Part shown: piece by piece, positions 51,836 through 60,863 of the stretch
Numbering within the stretch: position 1 is the first letter of the stretch
Layout of the letters: each line of letters begins with the position of its first letter
Source: Streptomyces sp. WM6386
GTDB lineage: Bacteria > Actinomycetota > Actinomycetes > Streptomycetales > Streptomycetaceae
Assembly: GCF_000972385.1 (NCBI RefSeq)
Contig: NZ_JXTE01000070.1
Span: 17,904 to 81,903, forward strand
Direction of reading: 5' to 3'
DNA: 64,000 bases
Made by a program: the position numbers and the translations under genes
The notes under the pieces: generated by a model
Database searches by the model: none
Seen by the model: the letters and a program-made list of their open reading frames with translations, nothing else
What the model was told of the DNA's origin: nothing

Positions 51836-54019
51836 ATGTTCGAGAAATTCGGGCGTCTGCTGCACCGCAGGCGAAAGCCCCTGCTGATACTGACCGTGCT
51901 GTTCGCCGTCCTGTCCGGGGCCTACGGAGCCGGCGTCTTCGGTTCCCTGACACCGCTCGGCTTCCAGGACCCCGGCTCCGGCAGCGAGCGCGCGGCCCGG
52001 ATCGCCGAGAAGGCGTTCCCGCAGCGGACGCCCGACGCGGTGATCGTCTACCGCGACGAGGACCGCACCGTCGACGACCCGTCCTTCCAGGAGGCGGTCG
52101 TCAAGCAGGTGGAGTCCCTGCCGACGGCGGACGTCACCAGCTACATGCACTACTGGCAGACCAAGATGCCGGCGCAGGTCAGCCACGACCGGCACGCCAC
52201 CTACGTCGGGCTGAACTTCCACGGCAGCAGCGAGAAGGCCAAGGAGGACGCGTACAAGGCGGTCATGGACCAGATTCCGGCACCCGGCCTTCAGACCCTG
52301 CAGGGCGGAACGGTGCCCACCGGCCATCAGGCCGGCGAGAAGATCGAACACGATCTGAGAATCGCGGAGATCATCTCGGCACCCGTGCTGTTCCTGCTCC
52401 TGCTGGTCGTGTTCGGCGGTATGGCCGCGGCCTTCCTCCCGCTGATCGTCGGCGTGCTCTCCATCATCGGGTCGATGGCCGTCCTGCGGACCATCGCGAA
52501 CATCACCGACGTGTCCGTCTTCTCCATGAGCCTGGTCACGATCCTGGGTCTCGCGGTCGCCATCGACTACGGCCTGCTGATCGTGAGCCGCTACCGCGAG
52601 GAACTGGACCGCGGCTACACCGGCGAAGCGGCGATCGGGCGCACGGTCGCCACGGCAGGGCGCACGGTGATGATCTCCGGCACCACGGTCGCGGTGGCGC
52701 TGGCCGGCCTGTCCCTCTTCCCGTCGACGTTCCTGAAGTCGATGTCGTACGGCGGTGTGGCCGCGGTCGTGCTGGCGGTGCTCTTCTCGCTGGTCGCGCT
52801 GCCCGCGGTGCTCGCCGTGATGGGCCCGAAGGTCAACGCCTTCTCACTGCGCCGCAAGAAGGCCGTACGGCCGACGGCGCCGGGCGAGGGTTCCTGGTAC
52901 CGGTTCGGGCACGGCCTGATGCGGCGCCGGTGGGTCGTGGTGGTGGGCGCGGTCGGCCTGCTGGTGACGCTCGCCCTGCCCTTCTCCAAGATCGATTTCG
53001 GCTCCATCAACGCGCAGCAGCTGCCGAGCAGTTCCGAGGGCCGCCAGGTCTTCAACGCCATGGAGCACGACTTCGACGGTGACGCGGTGAAGTCCATCGA
53101 CTCGCTGCTCGTGCTGAAGTCCGACGGGACCGCGAAGGAGCAGGGCGCGGCGCTCCAGGCGTACGCCGAGCGGCTCGGCGCCACCGAGGGCGCCACGGGC
53201 GCCCGGATCAGCGGCATCGAGGGCACCACGGCCCGGGTCTCCGTCACCTACGACGGCAATCCCATCTCGAACCACGCACGCGACCTGGTGAACCGGATCA
53301 AGGAGGTACCGGCACCGCCGGGCGCCCAGGCCTACATCGGCGGCGAGTCGGCGATCTACGACGACACCCTGGACGCACTCGGCGAGACCCTGCCGTGGAT
53401 GCTGCTCTACATCGCGGTGATGACGTACATCCTGCTGTTCCTCGCGTTCGGCTCGGTGCTGCTGCCGCTGAAGGCCATCGCGATGAACATGCTGTCGCTG
53501 ACCGCGACCTTCGGGGTCCTGGTCTGGATCTTCCAGGACGGGCATCTGAACGGCCTGCTCGGTTTCGATCCCACGGGCAACATCGAACCCAACATGCCGA
53601 TCATGCTGTTCGCGCTGATCTTCGGGCTCTCCATGGACTACGAGGTGTTCCTGGTGTCCCGGATGCGGGAGCAGTACGACAAGCAGGGCGACAGCACGGA
53701 GGCCGTGGCGACCGGGCTCAACTCCATCGGCCGGCTGGTCGTGAGCGCCGCGGTGCTGATGTGCGTGCCGCTCGCGGCGATCGGGATGAGCGATGTGCTG
53801 ACCATCAAGCTGTTCGGCGTCGGCATGGTGTTCGCGGTCCTGACGGACGTGCTGGTCGTGCGCATCCTGCTGGGAACGGCCGTCATGAGACTGCTGGGCA
53901 GGGCGGCCTGGTGGGCGCCGGCGCCACTGGCGCGCTTCTACGACCGGTTCGGCATCAAGGAGACCGACGAGCCGGACGACGACACCGCCGACAAGCCGGT
54001 CCCCGTCACCGTGGGCTGA
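51836..54019 (+). CDS. MMPL-family (RND-type) transporter
   Basis: A 727-residue membrane protein with 12 predicted helices in two repeats, each with a large extracytoplasmic domain after the first helix. Motifs are LVTILGLAVAIDYGLLIVSR (TM4, the proton-relay aspartate-tyrosine pair, about residue 240), GRTVMISGTTVAVALAGLSL and, in the second half, FALIFGLSMDYEVFLVSRMR (about 595) and GRLVVSAAVLMCVPLAAIGM. ATG 51836 follows CCAGGAG. Such proteins export lipids or antibiotics. The 280 bases before it hold no supported gene or palindromic operator. A hairpin (54029-54057) separates it from a convergent MerR gene. Confidence 0.93.
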   Translation: MFEKFGRLLHRRRKPLLILTVLFAVLSGAYGAGVFGSLTPLGFQDPGSGSERAARIAEKAFPQRTPDAVIVYRDEDRTVDDPSFQEAVVKQVESLPTADVTSYMHYWQTKMPAQVSHDRHATYVGLNFHGSSEKAKEDAYKAVMDQIPAPGLQTLQGGTVPTGHQAGEKIEHDLRIAEIISAPVLFLLLLVVFGGMAAAFLPLIVGVLSIIGSMAVLRTIANITDVSVFSMSLVTILGLAVAIDYGLLIVSRYREELDRGYTGEAAIGRTVATAGRTVMISGTTVAVALAGLSLFPSTFLKSMSYGGVAAVVLAVLFSLVALPAVLAVMGPKVNAFSLRRKKAVRPTAPGEGSWYRFGHGLMRRRWVVVVGAVGLLVTLALPFSKIDFGSINAQQLPSSSEGRQVFNAMEHDFDGDAVKSIDSLLVLKSDGTAKEQGAALQAYAERLGATEGATGARISGIEGTTARVSVTYDGNPISNHARDLVNRIKEVPAPPGAQAYIGGESAIYDDTLDALGETLPWMLLYIAVMTYILLFLAFGSVLLPLKAIAMNMLSLTATFGVLVWIFQDGHLNGLLGFDPTGNIEPNMPIMLFALIFGLSMDYEVFLVSRMREQYDKQGDSTEAVATGLNSIGRLVVSAAVLMCVPLAAIGMSDVLTIKLFGVGMVFAVLTDVLVVRILLGTAVMRLLGRAAWWAPAPLARFYDRFGIKETDEPDDDTADKPVPVTVG

Positions 54020-54028
54020 CCCCTGCGA

Positions 54029-54057
54029 GCGGGGTGCCGGTGACCACGGCACCCCGC
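54029..54057. terminator. bidirectional terminator between MMPL and MerR genes
   Basis: GCGGGGTGCCG (54029-54039) pairs perfectly with CGGCACCCCGC (54047-54057), with a seven-base loop. Confidence 0.75.
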
Positions 54058-54090
54058 CGGGGGCTCACTCCGCCGGCTGCTCCGGGGGAA

Positions 54091-54783
54091 TCACTGCGCC
54101 GACCCCTCCCCCGGCCCGCACGCACGGCGATCATGGCGACGATGGTTCGCGTCCTCCTGGGCCAGCCGCCGCAGAAGCCTGACGACCGGCTCGAACAGCA
54201 CGGTGAGGACCACCGCCCGCTCGGCGAGGGCGATGCGGTCCTCGATGCCGTCGAGCTGCGCGAAGTCCAGGTCCGCGGTGGCGGTGGCGAGCCGTGCGTA
54301 GGGGACGAGGTCGTCCGCCGTGAACTCGGAACCGAGGCGGCTCAGCGCCGCGAGACTCTCGGCAAGTGCCGGGCGGTGCGGTGAGACGTCGGAGATCCGC
54401 CAGCCCATGTTCCCGATGAGAGCCTCGACCCTCGCGGCGGCCCCGAAAGGGGCCGCTTCGTCGTTGGCACCCTCCAGTCGCTCGTCCTTCTTGTCCTTCG
54501 TCTCCGCGGAAGGAACGGGCAGGGCGTGGTGGACGACGCCCAGGGTCTCGAACGCGTCCAGCGGACGGTCGACGGCTTCCAGCACCTCACGGGTGCGGGC
54601 GACGGACAGCCCGCCGAGCTGGATGAGGGAACGGATCAGACGGAGCCGCTCGATGTGCTCCTCGTCGTACTCGACCGTGGTCGGGTTCAGCGCACGTCCC
54701 TCGGGGAGCAGCCCCTCCCGTCGGTAGTACTTGATGGTCGCCACCGGCACCCCGGACCGTCGGCTGAGCTCTGAAATCCTCAT
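54091..54783 (-). CDS. MerR-family transcriptional regulator
   Basis: A 230-residue MerR protein. The winged helix-turn-helix is MRISELSRRSGVPVATIKYY, then RREGLLPEGRALNPTTVEYD and IERLRLIRSLIQLGGLSVAR, followed by the dimerisation helix. The C-terminal 130 residues are all helical (GAAARVEALIGNMGWRISDV, EFTADDLVPYARLATATADL) as in the streptomycete group of larger MerR proteins that sense drugs or small organics; there is no cysteine metal-binding pattern. ATG 54783 is the start. It is divergent from the DUF6230 operon, with nested palindromes between them, but those palindromes are not in the spacer of a recognisable MerR promoter. Confidence 0.9.
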   Translation of the reverse strand: MRISELSRRSGVPVATIKYYRREGLLPEGRALNPTTVEYDEEHIERLRLIRSLIQLGGLSVARTREVLEAVDRPLDAFETLGVVHHALPVPSAETKDKKDERLEGANDEAAPFGAAARVEALIGNMGWRISDVSPHRPALAESLAALSRLGSEFTADDLVPYARLATATADLDFAQLDGIEDRIALAERAVVLTVLFEPVVRLLRRLAQEDANHRRHDRRACGPGEGSAQ

Positions 54784-54839
54784 GCGCTCCCTCACGCTCA
54801 ACTGTCCCTCCAGTATCGCGTTACCGGGGGTTGCCCACC

Positions 54840-54889
54840 GAGCTCGATAGTGCCACTATCAGGCACTCGATAGTGGCACTATCGAGCTC
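54840..54889. promoter_or_regulatory. nested palindromic operator array before the DUF6230 operon
   Basis: GATAGTGCCACTATC (54846-54860) and CTCGATAGTGGCACTATCGAG (54866-54886) are perfect palindromes with the same ATAGTG-N-CACTAT core, 23 bp apart. The outer arms GAGCTCGATAGTG (54840-54852) and CACTATCGAGCTC (54877-54889) also pair with each other, so the whole region can form one large hairpin. TetR-type binding sites are likely; the regulator is not identified. Confidence 0.75.
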
Positions 54890-54956
54890 TCGCCGGTGTG
54901 CCCTCTTCGCGCACCCGGCCCCTCACCCTCGTACGCCCTGACAACGGAGGACACCT

Positions 54957-55571
54957 ATGTCCCAGCGAATCGGCAAGACCCACTGGAAGCGTTTCGCCAT
55001 GGGTGCGGTGCCGACCGTGGCCGCGACGGCGGTCGTCGCCGTCTCGATGGCCCAGGGTGCGCTGGCCGCTTCGTTCAGCATCTCCGGTTCCGCCTTCAAG
55101 GTCTCGGCCGGCTCCCTGAGCGGCACCGGGTTCGCCAACTACGCCACGGTGGACGTCGCCAAGAACGGCAAGCACATACCCGTCTCCGTCTCAGCCCTCG
55201 ACGACGCGACGATCACCGACATGTGCCAGTCCGTGCCGGTGGACATTCCCGTGCTCGGGACCTACACGATGACGCTCAAGGCCGGCGGGTCGGGGACACC
55301 GGTCAAGGCCAAGAACCTGTTCATCGACATGACCGACCTCCAGGCCAAGAAGGGCACCTTCAACAACGTCGACATCGGCGTCGCCACCGGCTCCATCACC
55401 AAGGGGCACGTGAACCCCAAGGACCGTGTCGATCCCGACAACTACGCCCAGCAGGCGGACTCGATCGAGATCCTCGAGGCCCACCAGAGGGTCTGGGCCA
55501 CCTCCGCCGGGACGTTCGAACTGTCGGGCCTGCACATGAACATCGCGGCCGGCCGCCACGACTGCTTCTGA
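54957..55571 (+). CDS. exported DUF6230-family protein
   Basis: A 204-residue protein, first of a three-gene operon. A twin-positive N-terminus and hydrophobic segment (FAMGAVPTVAATAVVAVSMA) end at QGALAA-SFS, probably a signal peptide. The mature part is beta-rich (FSISGSAFKVSAGSLSGTGF, VPVDIPVLGTYTMTLKAGGS, FIDMTDLQAKKGTFNNVDIG) with two cysteines (DMCQSV and the C-terminal RHDCF) able to form a disulfide. I recognise it as the actinobacterial DUF6230 family, sometimes labelled 'cholesterol esterase' in old annotation without any lipase motif; no GxSxG is present here. Start ATG 54957 after CGGAGGACACCT. Function unknown. Confidence 0.88.
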   Translation: MSQRIGKTHWKRFAMGAVPTVAATAVVAVSMAQGALAASFSISGSAFKVSAGSLSGTGFANYATVDVAKNGKHIPVSVSALDDATITDMCQSVPVDIPVLGTYTMTLKAGGSGTPVKAKNLFIDMTDLQAKKGTFNNVDIGVATGSITKGHVNPKDRVDPDNYAQQADSIEILEAHQRVWATSAGTFELSGLHMNIAAGRHDCF

Positions 55572-55620
55572 CCCTCGCTCCCCTTCCTCCCCCACCCGTT
55601 CACGATCCGGGAGCTTCCCC

Positions 55621-56088
55621 ATGACGAGTGCCGGCGCATCCGCGCACCCCCACAGTGACAGCGGCTTCGCCAGCGCTCGCCAGGCTTTCCGGGCCTGGCG
55701 GCGCACCCGCCCCTTCTGGGCGGGTCTGCTGGTGCTCCTCGCTGCCGCGCCGATCATCTACTTCCCCTACTTCAATGTCCCCCTGGGCGCCCTGTCCGTG
55801 GCGATGTCCACCACCGCGGGGGCGGGCTCGCTGATCATCGGCCTGACACTGATCGTCCTCGGCGGACTCCTCTGGTTCCAGCCGATCATCAGGTTCTTCG
55901 CCGGATGCGTCGCCGTCTTCCTCGGCGTGCTGTCGCTTCCCCTCTCGAACTTCGGCGGATTCTTCGCCGGCACCCTGCTGGCGGCCACGGGTGGACTCCT
56001 GGCTCTGGCGTGGGGCCCGGTGGACGCGGACCTGCCCGACGGCACGGTCGGGTCGGTCGGCTCGGAGGGAGAGCCGGGGAATGGCTGA
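55621..56088 (+). CDS. DUF6114-family membrane protein
   Basis: A 155-residue protein with four hydrophobic helices: FWAGLLVLLAAAPIIYFPYF, LSVAMSTTAGAGSLIIGLTL, IVLGGLLWFQPIIRFFAGCV and FFAGTLLAATGGLLALAWGP, an Arg-rich cytosolic N-terminus and an acidic tail. This is DUF6114, which in Streptomyces regularly follows a DUF6230 gene. ATG 55621 has GGGAGCTTCCCC before it. Its stop overlaps the ATG of the third gene by eight bases, so they are co-translated. The neighbourhood suggests it anchors or exports its two secreted partners; this is inference. Confidence 0.87.
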   Translation: MTSAGASAHPHSDSGFASARQAFRAWRRTRPFWAGLLVLLAAAPIIYFPYFNVPLGALSVAMSTTAGAGSLIIGLTLIVLGGLLWFQPIIRFFAGCVAVFLGVLSLPLSNFGGFFAGTLLAATGGLLALAWGPVDADLPDGTVGSVGSEGEPGNG

Positions 56089-57331
56089 TCAGTCGTCCGA
56101 CATCGGTGGCGAGGCCGCAGAAGCCCGCGTCGCACGGCCGTCGAGGGGCCGACACGCCGTTCCTCGTACGTCCGCACTGACCCGCCTTCGCCTGCCGCTC
56201 GGGAAGGCGCTCGCACTGACCGCGTTGCCGACCGCTCTCGTCCTCGGGAGTCAGCGTCCGCCCGCCGTCGACACGAGCGCCACCACAGCGCTGTCCGCTC
56301 CCGAAGAGGCGGCGGACCGCGGGGTCGACTGCGGCCGTTCCGACGCCCCTTCGGCATCCGCCGCGGCGCCGACGCCGTCCGCTGTTCCCAGCACGTCCAG
56401 TGCTCCCGGCACGCGCGGAACGCCCAGTGGGCCCACGAGCGATGAGTCCGTCACACCGTCGGAGCACACGGCCGACGAGGAAACGAGCCTCACCCCGGCT
56501 CCGACCGCATCGCCGAGCGCACCCTCCGCCACTGCGAGCGCCCCCACCGGCCTCGCGGAGCTCCTCGACCCCCTCCTCGAACCCCTCTTCGGCGGCGACA
56601 CCGAGCAGCAGCAGAGTCCGGCACCCGAAGCGCCCCCCTCGGCCACCTCGGCCACTGCGACGCCGACAGCCACGAACCCCCCGGATCTGCCGCCGGCCAC
56701 TCCCCACGCATCCCCCTCCCCCGGCCGACGGACCACCGACCCGTCACCTCGACCGCAGTCCACGCGGCCCACTCAGTCCGCACAGCCCACGCAGTCACCC
56801 CAGGGAACCGACCGCACCTGCGACATCAGCGATCTCGCGGCCCCCGAGGACAGGAGCGCCGGTCGATTCGCCGCCGAGTCCTGGAACATGAAGGGGAGCC
56901 ATCTCGAACTGCGCGATGTCGTCTTCGGCGGTGTGGTGACCGTGGACACGGCCGCCGGGCCCAAGCGAGTCCTCAAGTTCACCTCGGCCGGCGTCACGAT
57001 CCGCGACCTGAAGATGGCCGTACCCGTCGCCCCGCAGATCCAGCACATCGACGGAGCGCCCGGCTCGACGTCCACGCTGCAAGGCGACCGCATCACCATG
57101 TACGTCGAGAGCCTGACCGGCACCCTCTCCGGCGCCGAAGGGATTCCCCTGCCTCCGGTCCTCCGCCTCCATCTCACCCCCGACACCGTTCCGGAGTGGC
57201 TCTACGACACGGCCGGGAAGCTCGGCCTCAAACTCCAGCTCAGCCTGGACGACGCCGACATCGACCAGGCCGGACAGACCGGCGGAAAGCTCGTCATTCC
57301 GGGGATCCACGGCTACGGAACGACCCCCTGA
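56081..57331 (+). CDS. exported Pro/Ser/Thr-rich protein, third gene of the DUF6230 operon
   Basis: A 416-residue protein starting at ATG 56081 after GGAGGGAGAGCC. After about 35 basic residues comes one hydrophobic segment (LGKALALTALPTALVLGS), then about 190 residues of low-complexity Pro/Ser/Thr/Ala (wall-spanning type), interrupted by a short helix LAELLDPLLEPLFGG (about 160). The C-terminal 165 residues form a compact domain beginning CDISDLAAPEDRSAGRFAAE, with strands LELRDVVFGGVVTVDTAAGP and LKLQLSLDDADIDQAGQTGG. The C-terminal domain has a look similar to DUF6230, so the pair may interact outside the cell. No enzyme motif is seen. Confidence 0.83.
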   Translation: MADQSSDIGGEAAEARVARPSRGRHAVPRTSALTRLRLPLGKALALTALPTALVLGSQRPPAVDTSATTALSAPEEAADRGVDCGRSDAPSASAAAPTPSAVPSTSSAPGTRGTPSGPTSDESVTPSEHTADEETSLTPAPTASPSAPSATASAPTGLAELLDPLLEPLFGGDTEQQQSPAPEAPPSATSATATPTATNPPDLPPATPHASPSPGRRTTDPSPRPQSTRPTQSAQPTQSPQGTDRTCDISDLAAPEDRSAGRFAAESWNMKGSHLELRDVVFGGVVTVDTAAGPKRVLKFTSAGVTIRDLKMAVPVAPQIQHIDGAPGSTSTLQGDRITMYVESLTGTLSGAEGIPLPPVLRLHLTPDTVPEWLYDTAGKLGLKLQLSLDDADIDQAGQTGGKLVIPGIHGYGTTP

Positions 57332-57373
57332 AACCGCGGCCCGCGCGGCCGCTTCCCCCATGAGCTTGCGCTT

Positions 57374-57415
57374 GGAAACCGATCGGTTTACTGTGATGGA
57401 AACCGATCGGTTCCC
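57374..57415 (+). promoter_or_regulatory. paired TetR-type operators before the SDR-hydrolase operon
   Basis: GGAAACCGATCGGTTTAC (57374-57391) and GGAAACCGATCGGTTCCC (57398-57415), 24 bp apart and ending 25 bases before the SDR start codon. These are the best-preserved copies of the operator. Confidence 0.82.
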
Positions 57416-57439
57416 GAGCGATTTCTTATGGAGGCAATC

Positions 57440-58141
57440 ATGACCGCTCTCAAGGACGCAAACGTCTTCGTCACCGGCGGCAGCCGGGGCATCGGCAAGG
57501 CGCTGGTGGAAGAGCTGTACGGGCGCGGTGCCGCCAAGGTCTACGCCACGGCCCGCGACCCGCGCACCGTGACGCACCCCGACGCGGTCCCGGTGGCGCT
57601 GGAGGTCACCGACCCGGCCTCTGTGGCGGCGGCCGCCGCACAGGCACAGGATGTCACCGTGCTGATCAACAACGCCGGTGCGTCGGTCGGCGCCTCCTTC
57701 CTCGACTCCCCGGTCGACGACGTACGCCGGGAGTTCGAGACCAACTTCTACGGCCCGCTGCTCCTCACCCGTGCCTTCGTGCCGGTCATCGAGGGCAACG
57801 GCGGCGGCCACATCCTCAACGTGCACTCCGTGCTCTCCTGGCTGGCCCTCGGCGGCTCCTACAGCGCTTCCAAGGCCGCCCTGTGGTCGCAGTCCAACTC
57901 CCTGCGCCTGGAGCTTCAGCCGCGCGGTATCTCCGTCACCGGACTGCACGTCGCATACGTCGACACCGACCTGGCGGCGGGCGTCGACGCACCCAAGTCC
58001 GACCCCCGTGAGGTCGCCGCACTCGCCCTCGACGGCGTCGAGACGGGCGCGTACGAGGTGCTCGCCGACGACATCACCCGCCAGGTCAAGGCCGGCCTGG
58101 CCGGCGACCTGGCCGGGCTGTACGCCCAGTTGGCCAAGTAA
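57440..58141 (+). CDS. short-chain dehydrogenase/reductase, 233 aa
   Basis: A classical SDR and first gene of a three-gene operon. Motifs are VFVTGGSRGIGKALVEELYG (residues about 9-28), ATARDPRTVTHPDAVPVALE (an arginine suggesting NADP), VLINNAGASVGASF (about 76), the serine in ILNVHSVLSWLALG and YxxxK in GSYSASKAALWSQSNSLRLE (about 140-144). Start ATG 57440 with GGAGG eight bases before; the ATG at 57428 lacks a site. It is close in type to the SDR at 45782 though shorter. Under the paired operators at 57374-57415. Probably reduces a carbonyl made or used by the hydrolases that follow. Confidence 0.92.
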   Translation: MTALKDANVFVTGGSRGIGKALVEELYGRGAAKVYATARDPRTVTHPDAVPVALEVTDPASVAAAAAQAQDVTVLINNAGASVGASFLDSPVDDVRREFETNFYGPLLLTRAFVPVIEGNGGGHILNVHSVLSWLALGGSYSASKAALWSQSNSLRLELQPRGISVTGLHVAYVDTDLAAGVDAPKSDPREVAALALDGVETGAYEVLADDITRQVKAGLAGDLAGLYAQLAK

Positions 58142-58172
58142 GACAGAGACGACAGGACAGGGAGACGGCAAG

Positions 58173-59051
58173 ATGCCCAGCCAGGAATCACGTCCCACCA
58201 TTCACGTTCCGGGGACCACCACGCACACCATCGCCCCGCGCGCAGGACGTGCCGGCCGCGAGGGAACGCTGCGCTACCTCAAGGCGGGCAGCGGTGCGCC
58301 GCTGATTCTGCTGCACACCGTGCGCACCCAGGCCGAGCACTTCCGTCTCCTCATCCCGCTGATCGCGGAGCGGTACACCGTGTACGCCCTCGATCTGCCG
58401 GGGATGGGCTACTCCGAGATCGTGCCCGGTGCGTCGTACGACGAGCCGGCCATGCGGGCGGGCGTCGAGCGGCTCCTGACCGAACTCGACCTGTACGACG
58501 TGACGTTGGTCGGGGAGTCCATGGGTGCGGTGCTCGCCCTGACCACCGCGGCCGATCTCCCCGAGCGCGTCCGCCGCGTCGTCGCGGTGAACACGTACGA
58601 CTTCCGCGGTGGGATCGCCCGCTCGAGCCTTCTCGCCCGTGTGGTGGTCGGCGGTGTCCTCCTGCCCGGGGTGGGCCCGGTGATCGCCGGTGTGGAGCCC
58701 AAGCCTGTGCTCAGCAAGATCCTTCAGGGCGGCCTGGGCGACAAGAGCGCGCTGCGCGAGGACTACGTGGACGAGCTGCTCCAGGTGGGCGGCCGCCCCG
58801 GCTATTCGACCGTCGCCCGCAGCGTGTACCAGGCCCTGCCCAGCCTCATCGCGGCCCGCTCGCGCTACCGCGAGGTCAAGGCCCCCATCCACCTCGTCTA
58901 CGGCGAGAAGGACTGGTCCCGCCCCTCGGACCGGGAGGCCAACAAGCGGCTGCTGCCGGCCGCCGACTTCACCCAGGTGGCCAACGCCGGCCACTTCATC
59001 GCCCTTGAACGACCTGACGTGCTGGCCGACCTGTTGAACGCGGTGGCCTGA
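58173..59051 (+). CDS. alpha/beta-fold hydrolase, 292 aa
   Basis: An epoxide hydrolase/dehalogenase-like serine hydrolase. GAPLILLHTVRTQAEHFRLL (oxyanion region), VYALDLPGMGYSEIVPG, the nucleophile elbow VTLVGESMGAVLALT (serine, about residue 117), the acid in IHLVYGEKDWSRPSDR (about 248) and the histidine in ANAGHFIALERPD (about 273) give a complete triad. The nucleophile is serine, so it is an esterase-type enzyme, not a haloalkane dehalogenase, which would have aspartate. ATG 58173 after AGGGAGACGGC. It lies 31 bp behind the SDR and 31 bp before the CocE/NonD gene, one operon. Confidence 0.93.
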   Translation: MPSQESRPTIHVPGTTTHTIAPRAGRAGREGTLRYLKAGSGAPLILLHTVRTQAEHFRLLIPLIAERYTVYALDLPGMGYSEIVPGASYDEPAMRAGVERLLTELDLYDVTLVGESMGAVLALTTAADLPERVRRVVAVNTYDFRGGIARSSLLARVVVGGVLLPGVGPVIAGVEPKPVLSKILQGGLGDKSALREDYVDELLQVGGRPGYSTVARSVYQALPSLIAARSRYREVKAPIHLVYGEKDWSRPSDREANKRLLPAADFTQVANAGHFIALERPDVLADLLNAVA

Positions 59052-59082
59052 CCACCAGGACCACTGGCCCAAGGAGCAGTGC

Positions 59083-60774
59083 ATGGCAGGGATACAGATC
59101 GAGTTCGATGTTCCGGCTGAGATGCGTGACGGCACGGTGCTGCGCGCGGACGTCTACCGGCCCGACGGCGACGGACCGTGGCCGGTCCTGCTGAGCCGGC
59201 TGCCGTACGGCAAGCAGACGCCCATGATGACCAGCATGCTCGATCCGACGGCGGCCGCCCGCCGCGGTTTCATGGTCGTCCTCCAGGACACCCGCGGCCG
59301 GTTCGCCTCCGACGGCGAGTGGGATCCGTTCACGTACGAGGAGAGCGACGGCTGCGACACCGTGCGGTGGGCCGCCGCCCTTCCCGGCGCGAACGGCTCC
59401 GTCGGCATGATCGGCGGCAGCTATTTCGGCAACACGCAGTGGATGGCGGCGCTGTCCAAGCCGCCGGAGCTGAAGGCGATCGCGCCGATGGTCACGTGGT
59501 CCGATCCGGACGACGGGCTGTGGTCGCGCGGCGGCGCGATCGAGCTCGGCCTCTCCGTCCCCTGGTCCCTCCTCCAGGGCGCCGACACCCTGATGCGCCG
59601 GTACAGCACCGACCTCGACGGGCTCGTGAACGGCATCACCGGGCTCATAGGCGATTTCGACAGCCTGGCGGACGGCGGTTACGGCGAACTCCCCGCCGGC
59701 CGGTTCCCCGCGTTCGCCCGGCACGACCTGCCCGAACTCGGCTACGAACGCTCCCGCCGCGAGCCCGAGTGGGCGCGCTCGTCCCGTGTCGCGGGCCGCC
59801 ACGACGAGGTCGACCTGCCCACCTTCCAGGTCGGCGGCTGGTACGACGTCTTCAGCCAGGGCACGCTCGACAACTTCACCGCCATGCGCCGGGCCGGCCG
59901 GTCCGCGACGCTGATCATGGGCCCGTGGGCCCACACCAACCTGCGGCACGTGGTCGGGGACGTCAACTTCGGCTTCGGCGCGCACTCCGACTACATGGCC
60001 ATGCGCGGGCGCCTGTCGGACATGCAGCTCGACTGGTTCCAGCGCACGATCGGCGACGGCGAGGCGCTGGAGCCGGACACGGGCAAGGTGCTGCTGTTCG
60101 TCATGGGCGTCAACCAGTGGCGCGAGGAGACGCAATGGCCCCTGTCCCGGGCCGTCGACACGGACTTCCACCTGCGCGCGGACGGACGCCTCACCCCTGA
60201 GCCGCCGTCCACCGCCGAGCAGGCCGAGGAGTTCACCTACGACCCGATGGATGCGGTCCCCACCACCGGCGGCGCGCTCCTCGTGGGCAGCGGGCTCCTG
60301 ATGGCCGACGAGTCCCGGCCCGGCCCGCTCGACCAGACGGTCGTGGAGGCGCGCGAGGACGTCCTGGTCTTCACCACCGAGCCGCTCACCGAGGACGTCG
60401 AGGTGACCGGTCGCGTGCGGGCGGTGCTCTTCGCCGCCACGGACGGGCCCTCGACCGACTGGGTGGCCCGTCTGTGCGACGTCGACGAGCACGGTGTCTC
60501 CCGCAACGTGACCGACGGCATCGTGCGGGTACGGGAAGCGACGCCGGGCGAGGCCGCCGAGCACGTCGTGGACCTGTGGTCGACCAGCATCGTCTTCCGG
60601 GCGGGGCACCGGATACGGGTCCAGATCACCTCCAGCAACTTCCCGCGCTGGGACCGCAATCTCAACACGGGCGAACCCGCGGAGAGCGCGACCACGGCCC
60701 GGGTGGCCCGGCAGCAGATCTTCCACGACCCCGCCCTGCCCTCCCGCATCGTCCTGCCGGTGGTTCCGCTCTGA
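59083..60774 (+). CDS. CocE/NonD-family hydrolase
   Basis: A 563-residue X-Pro dipeptidyl-peptidase/cocaine esterase-type serine hydrolase. The N-terminal alpha/beta domain has MRDGTVLRADVYRPDGDGPW, PVLLSRLPYGKQTPMM with the oxyanion tyrosine, VVLQDTRGRFASDGEWDPF, and the nucleophile in VGMIGGSYFGNTQWMAALS (serine, about residue 112). The acid lies in QVGGWYDVFSQGTLDNF (about 255) and the histidine in MGPWAHTNLRH (about 286). A jelly-roll C-terminal domain follows (VTGRVRAVLFAATDGPSTDW, ITSSNFPRWDRNLNTG). ATG 59083 after AAGGAGCAGTGC. Ester or amide hydrolysis is expected, cytosolic. It ends the operon before a strong hairpin. Confidence 0.94.
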   Translation: MAGIQIEFDVPAEMRDGTVLRADVYRPDGDGPWPVLLSRLPYGKQTPMMTSMLDPTAAARRGFMVVLQDTRGRFASDGEWDPFTYEESDGCDTVRWAAALPGANGSVGMIGGSYFGNTQWMAALSKPPELKAIAPMVTWSDPDDGLWSRGGAIELGLSVPWSLLQGADTLMRRYSTDLDGLVNGITGLIGDFDSLADGGYGELPAGRFPAFARHDLPELGYERSRREPEWARSSRVAGRHDEVDLPTFQVGGWYDVFSQGTLDNFTAMRRAGRSATLIMGPWAHTNLRHVVGDVNFGFGAHSDYMAMRGRLSDMQLDWFQRTIGDGEALEPDTGKVLLFVMGVNQWREETQWPLSRAVDTDFHLRADGRLTPEPPSTAEQAEEFTYDPMDAVPTTGGALLVGSGLLMADESRPGPLDQTVVEAREDVLVFTTEPLTEDVEVTGRVRAVLFAATDGPSTDWVARLCDVDEHGVSRNVTDGIVRVREATPGEAAEHVVDLWSTSIVFRAGHRIRVQITSSNFPRWDRNLNTGEPAESATTARVARQQIFHDPALPSRIVLPVVPL

Positions 60775-60863
60775 CAGGAAGCCGCGGGCGTGCCTGCCGG
60801 TCGGCCGCGCCGGTGAGAAGGCGGGGCGCGCACCACGAGAGCGCCCCGGCAGGACCATGACGT

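Noticed and set aside
54784..54956. A MerR-type promoter with the palindromes in a 19-20 bp spacer
   Set aside because: No -35/-10 pair brackets either palindrome at that spacing; the sites look more like TetR-type operators.
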